A stretch of DNA of 64,000 bases, from NCBI RefSeq assembly GCF_003730195.1, contig NZ_QWGG01000001.1, forward strand, positions 124,001 through 188,000, given 5' to 3'. This DNA comes from Halosimplex salinum. GTDB taxonomy: Archaea > Halobacteriota > Halobacteria > Halobacteriales > Haloarculaceae. The stretch's first letter is position 1. The number at the start of each line of letters is the position of its first letter. The notes below the pieces were generated by a model, which was not told the origin of the DNA, made no database searches, and saw only the letters and a program-made list of their open reading frames with translations. Positions 44,349-51,103 of the stretch are shown here, in pieces. The translations under genes were made by a program, and so were the position numbers.

Positions 44349-45421
44349 TGATACCGCTCCAGTCGAACTCGGAGACGCCGTTCCCGTCGATCATCGCGGA
44401 CCTGCTCGGACTCGACGCGAGCGAACCCGCGGTCCTGATCGTCCTCTCGGTCGTCGCTGCCGGCGTGATCGCGACGGTCCTGCTCACGATGACTGCGGTG
44501 CTCGGCATCTGGGGCAAGCGGAAGATCACCGCGGCGTTCACGGACCGAATCGCCGTCAACCGACACGGCCCGTACGGACTGTTGATCATCCCGGCGGACG
44601 CAGTCCGACTCCTCTCGAAGGAGCTCATCGTCCCGTCGGAAGTCGACCGCCCGGCGTGGGACCTGGCGCCGCTGATCATCGCCAGCTCGGCCCTGCTCGG
44701 GTTCGCGGTCATCCCGTTCGGACACGGTCTCCAGCTGGCCGACCCGGAGATCGGACTGGCGTACGTGTTCGCGGTCGCGTCGATCGCGTCGCTGGGCCTG
44801 CTGATGGCCGGCTACGCGTCGAACAACAAGTTCTCGTTCCTCGGCGGGCTCCGCGCGGTCGCGCAGAACCTCGCCTACGAGATTCCGCTGGTCATCACGG
44901 GCGCGTCGGTCGTCATCTTCGCCGGCTCGCTCCGCATGTCGACCATCGTCGAGGTGCAACAGCAGACGCTCGTCAGTCTCGGCGGGATCGCGATCCCGTC
45001 GTGGTTCGCGTTCGTCAACCCGTTCGCGTTCGCGCTGTTCCTGATCGCGAACCTCGCGGAGGTCGGGCGCAACCCGTTCGACATCCCCGAGGCGCCGACG
45101 GAGATCGTCGCCGGGTACCAGACGGAGTACTCCTCCGTCTACTTCGTGCTCATCTACCTCGGCGAGTTCATCCACATCTTCCTCGGGGGCGCGATCATCG
45201 CGACGATCTTCCTCGGCGGCGCGTCGGGGCCGGTCCTGCCCGGGGTCGTCTGGTTCTTCATCAAGATGATCTCGGTGTACCTGTTCACGCAGTGGGCCCG
45301 CTCGGCGGTCCCCCGCGTGCGCGTCGACCAGCTCATCCAGATCGGGTGGAAGGGCATGCTCGTCCTCTCGTTCGCGAATCTGGTGCTGACCGCGGTCATC
45401 GTCGGGGTGGCCGCCGCATGA
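44348..45421 (+). CDS. nuoH: NADH dehydrogenase-like complex subunit H
   Basis: A 357-residue membrane subunit with about eight transmembrane helices that forms part of the quinone chamber. Conserved loops include NRHGPYGLLIIPADAVRLLSKE, and the acidic motif EVGRNPFDIPEAPTEIVAGYQTEYSSVYFVLIYLGEF. The ATG at 44348 is chosen from its Shine-Dalgarno spacing; a GTG one codon upstream also exists. The stop overlaps a 17-codon micro-ORF. Confidence 0.93.
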   Translation: MIPLQSNSETPFPSIIADLLGLDASEPAVLIVLSVVAAGVIATVLLTMTAVLGIWGKRKITAAFTDRIAVNRHGPYGLLIIPADAVRLLSKELIVPSEVDRPAWDLAPLIIASSALLGFAVIPFGHGLQLADPEIGLAYVFAVASIASLGLLMAGYASNNKFSFLGGLRAVAQNLAYEIPLVITGASVVIFAGSLRMSTIVEVQQQTLVSLGGIAIPSWFAFVNPFAFALFLIANLAEVGRNPFDIPEAPTEIVAGYQTEYSSVYFVLIYLGEFIHIFLGGAIIATIFLGGASGPVLPGVVWFFIKMISVYLFTQWARSAVPRVRVDQLIQIGWKGMLVLSFANLVLTAVIVGVAAA

Positions 45422-45471
45422 CCCCGACTCCAGCCTCGACGCTCCCGACAGTCGGAGGTGACTCCCAATGA
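45418..45471 (+). CDS. 17-residue micro-ORF bridging nuoH and nuoI
   Basis: The ORF MTPTPASTLPTVGGDSQ starts by ATGA overlap with the nuoH stop and ends by ATGA overlap with the nuoI start. It would let ribosomes move continuously from nuoH to nuoI. Its own peptide is probably unimportant; conservation of the overlaps would show whether it is a coupling device. An excellent Shine-Dalgarno sequence for nuoI lies within it. Confidence 0.5.
   Translation: MTPTPASTLPTVGGDSQ
45454..45461 (+). promoter_or_regulatory. Strong Shine-Dalgarno site for nuoI
   Basis: GGAGGTGA is fully complementary to the archaeal 16S rRNA 3' end and lies 6 nt before the nuoI ATG at 45468, inside the micro-ORF. Confidence 0.75.
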
Positions 45472-45929
45472 TAGGCATCCTCAAATCGATGGCAACGACG
45501 ATGAAACACGCCCTCGACGGCGAGACGTTCACCGTCGAGTACCCCGAGACGGAACCCGAGGTCAGCCCCCGGTTCCGCGGCGTCCACAAGTTCAGCCAGG
45601 AGCGGTGCATCTGGTGCCGGCAGTGCGAGAACGTCTGCCCGAACAACACCATCCAGATCGTCACCGACGACCAGCGCAACGGCGAGCAGTACAACCTCCA
45701 CATCGGCCAGTGCATCTACTGCCGACTCTGCGAGGAGGTCTGCCCCGTCGACGCCATCCTGCTGACCCAGAACTTCGAGTGGACCGCCGACACGAAAGAC
45801 GAGTTCGTCCTCGACAAGGAACAGCTCAAGAACGTCCCCTGGTACAAGGACATCGACCCGCTGGAGTCCCGAGAACCGGACCGCGGTGCGTGGATCGGCG
45901 AGGGCGAAGGCGAACTGGACTACCAGTAG
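45468..45929 (+). CDS. nuoI: NADH dehydrogenase-like complex subunit I
   Basis: A 153-residue subunit with two [4Fe-4S] clusters, ligated by CIWCRQCENVCP and CIYCRLCEEVCP. It passes electrons toward NuoB. In other haloarchaea the membrane subunits nuoJ, K, L, M and N follow directly, but here the operon ends: a T6 run and a hairpin-rich repeat come next. The remaining subunits must be elsewhere in the genome if the complex is functional. Confidence 0.94.
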   Translation: MIGILKSMATTMKHALDGETFTVEYPETEPEVSPRFRGVHKFSQERCIWCRQCENVCPNNTIQIVTDDQRNGEQYNLHIGQCIYCRLCEEVCPVDAILLTQNFEWTADTKDEFVLDKEQLKNVPWYKDIDPLESREPDRGAWIGEGEGELDYQ

Positions 45930-45938
45930 GAGAGCCTA

Positions 45939-45945
45939 TTTTTTC
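45939..45945 (+). terminator. T-run terminator after nuoI
   Basis: A TATTTTTTCG stretch starting about 9 bp after the nuoI stop is a typical archaeal terminator. Confidence 0.55.
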
Positions 45946-45970
45946 GTCCGCCGAGCGCCGTTGGCGCGAG

Positions 45971-46072
45971 GCGGTTCACCGCGACCGAACGCAGTGAGGG
46001 AGCGGCTTTTTCGCCACCGAAAGACTCACTTTGCTCGTCTTTCGAGCCTCGTCTCGCTTCGCTCGACGAGAC
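45971..46072. repeat. Hairpin array related to the 32.6/33.4 kb element
   Basis: The plus strand shares GCGGTTCACC, CGACCGAA, GGGAGCG and GGCTTTTTC with the right copy of the three-hairpin repeat, in the same order. Hairpins are CCGC/GCGG (45979-45982, 46002-46005), a perfect 8-bp CGAAAGAC/GTCTTTCG (46018-46025, 46037-46044) and CTCGTC/GACGAG (46048-46053, 46065-46070). The linker after GGCTTTTTC diverges, so it is a relative, not an exact copy. Confidence 0.65.
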
Positions 46073-46187
46073 CACGTTATTGCGGAGTGGTTCGTCGGAC
46101 GATTCGCGCCTAGATCATGAACATTTATTATAATTGCTCGCATCCAGACGGATAGATTCACGATGTCAGGGACGACGCTCGTAGTAG
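46073..46187. other. AT-rich intergenic stretch
   Basis: Between the hairpin array and the headless ORF lies an AT-rich patch (ATTTATTATAATTG near 46122) that could serve as a promoter on either strand. No gene is recognised. Confidence 0.35.
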
Positions 46188-46451
46188 CAGTACGTTGATT
46201 TTCCGTCCAGACAGCGTCGTCCAGCTCGCCGAACGCCCGACATCACGATCCACACGAGCACACACGCGGCCCCCGAGACCCGACACGCATCGCCAGCGGA
46301 GACCACGGACGAAACCGACGTCGAAGCGGACTCGACCGACGAACCGGCACCGATAGCGCCGTTCGACGCGCACGACGCGGCAGCGACCTTCGGCGACCGG
46401 ACCGACCGACTCCCCAACACCGTCGACGCCGAGAACAAGTACCTGGGCTGA
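46188..46451 (+). pseudogene. Headless ORF fragment of 87 codons
   Basis: An open frame from 46188 to the stop at 46449-46451 has haloarchaeal composition (DETDVEADSTDEPAPIAPFD, then DRLPNTVDAENKYLG) but no ATG, GTG or TTG start, and two TAG codons lie directly upstream. It looks like the C-terminal part of a lost gene or a frameshifted remnant. The family is not recognised. Confidence 0.35.
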
Positions 46452-46470
46452 GCCGAGCGGTTCGCTCCTC

Positions 46471-46794
46471 TCAGCCGTCTTCGAACTCGAAGAGACGCCG
46501 CAGTTCGAGTTCGATCCGGTCGACGAACTCCCGGAGGACGGCGTCGAACGTCTCGTCGTCGACGGGAACCGGCCCTGCGCGTTCACGCGGATTCTCCGGG
46601 AGTTCGACCCGGAACTGGCCGTTGCCCTCGTAGAACGGCTCACTCCCGTCGAGCACCTGGCGGTCGATCGCCTTCAGGAGCGTCGAGTCGTACCGCCCGT
46701 GGAAGTGCTGGTAGGCGTTCCTGTAGGCGGTCTGGAGTTCGTCCATGTAGTGGACGTACTTGTCCTCGAACTTCTCCGGGTCGAAAGCCGTCAT
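46471..46794 (-). CDS. Small conserved haloarchaeal protein, function unknown
   Basis: A 107-residue helical protein (MTAFDPEKFEDKYVHYMDELQTAYRNAYQ, then DSTLLKAIDRQVLDGSEPFYEGNGQFRVELPENP). I recall similar proteins in many haloarchaeal genomes annotated only as a domain of unknown function (DUF5783-like). No catalytic motif or membrane segment is visible. The ATG at 46794 is preferred; the longer frame is antisense-like. It follows the NodB-like gene by 53 bp in the same direction. Confidence 0.7.
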   Translation of the reverse strand: MTAFDPEKFEDKYVHYMDELQTAYRNAYQHFHGRYDSTLLKAIDRQVLDGSEPFYEGNGQFRVELPENPRERAGPVPVDDETFDAVLREFVDRIELELRRLFEFEDG

Positions 46795-46847
46795 CGCCCG
46801 GCGATACGGTCGCGCGAGTGTAAACGACTTCGTTCGGTGAGGGCCGT

Positions 46848-48404
46848 TCAGCAGGGGTAGATCTGGACGTTCGTGACGTCGAGTTCGGCGGCTTTCGTCC
46901 AGATGTCGAGTTCCCACTTGGTCTTCCCTTGAGCCTCCCCGGTGTCGGTGCGCGGGACGCCGACGGGACAGTACACCGTCTCCCAGGACCGGTTCACCCT
47001 GAAGCTGGTCTCGACTCGGGGGAAGTCCTCGAAGGAGTCGACTCGGACCGTCACGTCGTTGCCGCCGAGCGGTGCGCGCGCGTCGAACTGGACCATCATC
47101 GTCGTGAAGTGCGGGTTCAACTGGATGTCCCGCGTCCGCAGCCCGCCGAAGACTTCGTCGCCGAACTCGTTTCCGATCGTCCAGTGGGGGTCCGTCCCGG
47201 AGTTCTCGACGACGGGTTCGTTCCCGAACGGGAGCCAGAAACTGTCCTCGAAGCGGTCGAACTTCGGCTCGGACTCCTGGACGATGTCGCCTTCCGGGAG
47301 CGACCACGGGATGAGGAGCCCGCCGGTGGAGGAGGCGACGTGCAGGTCGCCCGCGTCTCGCTTGTCGGCGATGTAGTCGAACACCTCGTCGAGGCGCGAC
47401 CAGTCGTCGACCTTGTGGCTGTGGAAGAACAGCCGCAGGCGGTCTTTCGGCCGCTTGGTCAACCGGTCTATCATCTCCTTCACCTCGTCCGCCGTCGCCT
47501 GGTCGCTCCGCTCGATGATGGCCGAGCTCTGTCCGTGTTTGCCGATCGTCGCCGTCGCGGGGTAGTGGGGCGACCCGGTCGCCCAGCCGTGGCCCGACGC
47601 GGCGAACAGCGAGCGAATCGCGTAGAACTGCGGGTCGTCGAGTTCGCCCATGTTGAGCCCGCGGCCCTGTCTCGGCTGGAGGTGAGCGACTGGGAATCCC
47701 AGCTCCTCGAGGCCGCGCTTTTGCTGGAGGGCGATCCGGAGCAGGTCGTCCATGGACTCGACGCCGTCGCTCCCACCGCCGGGCTCGGTCAGCCGACCGC
47801 CTTCGTCGGAGTTGCCGCTTCCGGTGTACAGGCCGACCTCACAGCCGTGTAACAGCATCTCCTTGAGCTGGTCGGTCGAGAGGAGCTGGTCGGCATTTTC
47901 CTTTCGGAGCCGCGCCGGAGTCGCGCCCATCATCCAGGGGAACCCCCGGTCGCGCATTCGCGGATAGAGGTCTTCGTACTCCTCGATGTGGCTGCCCTCG
48001 CTGTGGATCATGACCACCGGCGTGTCGCGACTGGGATACGTGGCGACGTGCGAGGGCATCTCCATCGGCCAGCTCGGTGGCGCCGGATTCGAGATGCGGC
48101 CGGCGCCGTTTTCGTCGAGCGTGCGTCCGTGGATGAACCCCTGGGTCGACCGGACCTGGTCGGCCTGGAACGTCTCCGCGTCCCGTGTCGCCGCGTTCCA
48201 GGAGTCGCCGTCACCGTCGTACACGGCACCCGTGTCCGTCGCGATGAACGTGGCCGCCTCGTGGGGGGTGTACGTCTGGAGGTTCGCTTCGGCGTCTCGC
48301 ACGACGAGTCGCTCCTCGATCGTCCGCATGTCGGGCGAGTGCGTCCAGTCCGTATCGCCCGGTTCGTACCTGTTGAGTTCGTGGTTCGGTGTGTGTTCGA
48401 CCAT
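46848..48404 (-). CDS. NodB/polysaccharide-deacetylase-like protein with viral-type N-terminus and C-terminal beta domain
   Basis: A 518-residue protein without signal peptide. Residues about 25-100 (IEERLVVRDAEANLQTYTPHEAATFIATDTGAVYDGDGD) resemble N-terminal caps of haloarchaeal and haloviral tail or surface enzymes. Residues about 120-370 look like a NodB fold (PVVMIHSEGSHIEEYEDLYPRMRDRGFPWMM, LRLFFHSHKVDDWSRLDEVFDYIADKRDAGDLHVAS), but the TFDDG and HxxxH motifs are not intact: motif I reads HSEGSH. The last 130 residues are beta-rich. A sugar-processing or sugar-binding role is inferred. It lies 6 bp after a small exported-type partner. Confidence 0.55.
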   Translation of the reverse strand: MVEHTPNHELNRYEPGDTDWTHSPDMRTIEERLVVRDAEANLQTYTPHEAATFIATDTGAVYDGDGDSWNAATRDAETFQADQVRSTQGFIHGRTLDENGAGRISNPAPPSWPMEMPSHVATYPSRDTPVVMIHSEGSHIEEYEDLYPRMRDRGFPWMMGATPARLRKENADQLLSTDQLKEMLLHGCEVGLYTGSGNSDEGGRLTEPGGGSDGVESMDDLLRIALQQKRGLEELGFPVAHLQPRQGRGLNMGELDDPQFYAIRSLFAASGHGWATGSPHYPATATIGKHGQSSAIIERSDQATADEVKEMIDRLTKRPKDRLRLFFHSHKVDDWSRLDEVFDYIADKRDAGDLHVASSTGGLLIPWSLPEGDIVQESEPKFDRFEDSFWLPFGNEPVVENSGTDPHWTIGNEFGDEVFGGLRTRDIQLNPHFTTMMVQFDARAPLGGNDVTVRVDSFEDFPRVETSFRVNRSWETVYCPVGVPRTDTGEAQGKTKWELDIWTKAAELDVTNVQIYPC

Positions 48405-48410
48405 GCCGAG

Positions 48411-48695
48411 TCACTCCGCTGGGCTACCGTACGCCGCGACGCCGTAGCCGGCGCCGCCGCTCGTTCGACCGCCTTCGCTCGTCTCGGGGTCCGACATCTC
48501 GTCGGAGAGTACGGGGCCCGTGAGCAACCTCGACGAGGACGAACCGGACCGCGCCCCGGTGGACGGGACGGCCCCGTACCCGACCGTGAACCGCTGCCCG
48601 TCGCGCTCCGCATCGGTTTCGGGAACTCGCTGCCCCGTCGCACCGACCGATACCCCGACCGATACTCTGACCAATTGTCGTCGTGTTAGTTGCAC
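48411..48695 (-). CDS. Small exported-type protein with Gly/Tyr tail, partner of the NodB-like gene
   Basis: A 94-residue protein starting at GTG 48695: VQLTRRQLVRVSVGVSVGATG is a short Tat-like leader (twin Arg in TRRQL). The rest is Ser/Gly-rich and ends GGAGYGVAAYGSPAE. No fold is recognised. It lies 6 bp before the NodB-like gene and is probably the first gene of the unit. A TATA-like box (TTAACTATTA on the minus strand) sits about 35-44 bp upstream, so the mRNA leader is very short. Confidence 0.55.
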   Translation of the reverse strand: MQLTRRQLVRVSVGVSVGATGQRVPETDAERDGQRFTVGYGAVPSTGARSGSSSSRLLTGPVLSDEMSDPETSEGGRTSGGAGYGVAAYGSPAE

Positions 48696-48704
48696 GATCT
48701 GAAT

Positions 48705-48740
48705 CCACAGCGATCCAACGTTCCTGTGGTAATAGTTAAC
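48705..48740 (-). promoter_or_regulatory. Promoter with inverted repeat before the 48411-48695 gene
   Basis: On the minus strand the TATA-like GTTAACTATTACC (48728-48740) is followed by CCACAG...CTGTGG (48705-48710, 48724-48729), an inverted repeat that overlaps the region where transcription should start. This placement would suit a repressor operator. Confidence 0.45.
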
Positions 48741-48907
48741 ATCAGCATTCGTGCCGCGTAGACGGCGTCTAACGTCGGTCGGTCAGTTCTTCGGTGGGTC
48801 GGCGGGAAGCGGGCTTCGGCGTCGGAACCGGCGCGTTCGAGGGGGCGCGAGTGAACGGAAGAAAGCGAACTCGCCGTCGAAATCGGCGACCGACGGCGAG
48901 TAGTGGC

Positions 48908-50911
48908 TCAGTCGCCGTGGACCTGGTCGCGGATCTCTTCGGGGACGCTCGGGTCACGCAGGGTAGTGGTGTCGCCGAGTTCGTCGCCGTTGGAGATGTT
49001 CTCGAGGAGGCGGCGCATGATCTTCCCGGAGCGGGTCTTCGGGAGGTCGTCGACGAAGACGACGCGGGCCGGGCGAGCGAACTTCCCGATCTCGTCTTCG
49101 ACGGCTTCGACGATGCGGTCGCGGACCTCCTCCTGGCTGGCGTCGATGCCCTCGCGGACGACGACGTACACGTCCGGGACTTCGCCCTTCTCGTCGTGGT
49201 CGCGAGCGGCGACGGCGGCTTCGGCGACGTCCGCCACTTCGGAGACGGCGGATTCGAGTTCCATGGTCCCGAGACGGTGCCCGGCGACGTTCATCACGTC
49301 GTCGAGGCGGCCGAGGACGCGGAAGTAGCCGTCCTCCTCGTGGACGGCGCCGTCGCCGGCCTTGTACACCCAGTCGTCGGGGTCGGAGCTGTCGGTCTCG
49401 GAGAAGTCCTGCCAGTACTCCTCGATGAAGCGCTCGTCGTCGCCGTACACCGTCTGGAGCATGCCGGGCCAGGGGTTCTCGATGACGAGGTTGCCGGCCT
49501 TGCCGCTGGCGGGCTCCATCGGGTCGCCGCTGTCGTCGTAGAGCGCCGGCTGGATGCCCGGTGCGGGCAGGCCCGCGGACCCGGGCTTCATGTCCTTGAG
49601 CGCGGGGAGGTTCGTGATGAGGTGGCCGCCGGTCTCGGTCTGCCACCACGTGTCGACGATGACGGCGCTCTCGTCGCCGATGTGTTTGTAGTACCAGAGC
49701 CAGGCCTCGGGCTGGATGGGTTCGCCGACCGTCGTCATGTGGCGGAAGTCGAAGTCGTAGTCCTCGATGTACTCGGCGCCCCACTTCATGAACATGCGGA
49801 CGGCGGTGGGAGAGGTGTGGAAGATGTCCACGTCGTAGCGCTCCGCGATCTCCCAGATGCGGCCCTTGTGGGGGTGGTCCGGCGTGTCCTCGTACATCAC
49901 CGAGGTCGTGCCCAGCGAGAGCGGGCCGTAGACGATGTAGGAGTGACCGGTGATCCACCCGATGTCCGCGGCACACCAGTAGGTGTCCTCGGGCTTGATG
50001 TCGAGGACGTACTTCGAGGTGGCGGTGACGTAGGAGAGGTAGCCGCCGGTGCGGTGCTGACACCCCTTGGGCTGGCCGGTCGTGCCGGAGGTGTACATCA
50101 GGAAGAGCGGGTCCTCGGCGTCCCGGGAGACGGGGTCGACGCGGGCGCGCTCGTTGTTGGCGAGCAGTTCGTCGGCGAGGACGTACGGGTCGTCGCTGCC
50201 GATCTCGACGTCCTCGTGGAGTTCGTCGTGGCGAGTCCACAGGACGACGGTGTCCACGTCCGACTCGGCGAGTTCGAGCGCCTCGTCGCACTTCTCCTTG
50301 TGGTTGAGGAACTCGCCGCGGCGGTAGTAACCGTCGCAGGTGACGACGACGTCGGAGTCGGCGTCGTCGATGCGGTCGGCCAGTGCCTGCGCGGAGAAGC
50401 CGGCGAACACCTCGGAGTGCGGTGCGCCGATGCGAGCGCAGGCCAGCATCGTCACCGGGAGCGCGGGGAGCATCGGGAGGTGACACGTGACGACGTCGTC
50501 CTCCTCGACGCCCACGTCCTGCAGCGATGCCGCGGTGGCGTTGACGCGGTTGTACAGCTCCTGATAGGTGATGGTCTCGCGTTCCTCGGCGTCCGTCCCC
50601 TCCCAGATGAACGCCGCCTGGTTCTTGCGCTCCTCCAGGTGGCGGTCGATGCAGTTGTAGGAGGCGTTGAGCTGTCCGCCGGAGAACCACTCGTAGAACG
50701 GCGGGTTGCTGTCGTCCAGTACTTCGTCCCAGTGTTCGTCCCACTCGAGGAGTTCGGCGTACTCCTCGAAGGCCTCGGGGTAGTTCTCGTCGAACCGGTC
50801 GTAGATCTCCGGGTCGCTTACGTTGGCCTGGCCGACGAACTCGGTGGGCGGACGGAAGTAGTCCTGTTCGGTCATCCGCGATTCGAGTTGCGTGTCTGGC
50901 TCCTCTGACAT
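48908..50911 (-). CDS. acs: Acetyl-CoA synthetase (AMP-forming)
   Basis: A 667-residue adenylate-forming ligase converting acetate, ATP and CoA to acetyl-CoA. Motifs are LFLMYTSGTTGQPKGCQH (P-loop with Lys), DTYWCAADIGWITGHSYIVYGPL, VDTWWQTETGGH, YRVLGR-type hinge (YFRVLGRLDDVMNVAGHRLGTMELES) and the C-terminal PKTRSGKIMRR, whose Lys is the conserved catalytic and acetylation site. ATG 50911 is chosen; a longer frame upstream would cross the promoter. A TATA-like GCTTAAGAG lies at 50995-51003. Downstream in the same direction of a Bat-type regulator. Confidence 0.92.
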   Translation of the reverse strand: MSEEPDTQLESRMTEQDYFRPPTEFVGQANVSDPEIYDRFDENYPEAFEEYAELLEWDEHWDEVLDDSNPPFYEWFSGGQLNASYNCIDRHLEERKNQAAFIWEGTDAEERETITYQELYNRVNATAASLQDVGVEEDDVVTCHLPMLPALPVTMLACARIGAPHSEVFAGFSAQALADRIDDADSDVVVTCDGYYRRGEFLNHKEKCDEALELAESDVDTVVLWTRHDELHEDVEIGSDDPYVLADELLANNERARVDPVSRDAEDPLFLMYTSGTTGQPKGCQHRTGGYLSYVTATSKYVLDIKPEDTYWCAADIGWITGHSYIVYGPLSLGTTSVMYEDTPDHPHKGRIWEIAERYDVDIFHTSPTAVRMFMKWGAEYIEDYDFDFRHMTTVGEPIQPEAWLWYYKHIGDESAVIVDTWWQTETGGHLITNLPALKDMKPGSAGLPAPGIQPALYDDSGDPMEPASGKAGNLVIENPWPGMLQTVYGDDERFIEEYWQDFSETDSSDPDDWVYKAGDGAVHEEDGYFRVLGRLDDVMNVAGHRLGTMELESAVSEVADVAEAAVAARDHDEKGEVPDVYVVVREGIDASQEEVRDRIVEAVEDEIGKFARPARVVFVDDLPKTRSGKIMRRLLENISNGDELGDTTTLRDPSVPEEIRDQVHGD

Positions 50912-50994
50912 GGTTATCGCCCCCGCGCTGTCGGCCGCGTCGGGCGGTGGCTGTCTCTCGGTGACATGGTTCGTCCCGTATATCACCAACGAGA

Positions 50995-51003
50995 CTCTTA
51001 AGC
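50995..51003 (-). promoter_or_regulatory. TATA-like box of acs
   Basis: GCTTAAGAG on the minus strand lies 84-92 bp before the acs ATG, giving a leader near 60 nt. Confidence 0.45.
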
Positions 51004-51044
51004 GACCCGTCTAACTATCTTTCGCGACGATTCCGACGGGTGCC

Positions 51045-51069
51045 GTCCGACCGATCCCGCGGGTCGGAC
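51045..51069. terminator. Hairpin between the Bat-type gene and acs
   Basis: GTCCGACC (51045-51052) and GGTCGGAC (51062-51069) form a perfect 8-bp stem with a 9-nt loop about 35 bp after the regulator stop. It may end the regulator transcript. Confidence 0.45.
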
Positions 51070-51103
51070 CCGGGGGACTCCCCTCGTATCGAGAGGGTGT
51101 CGG

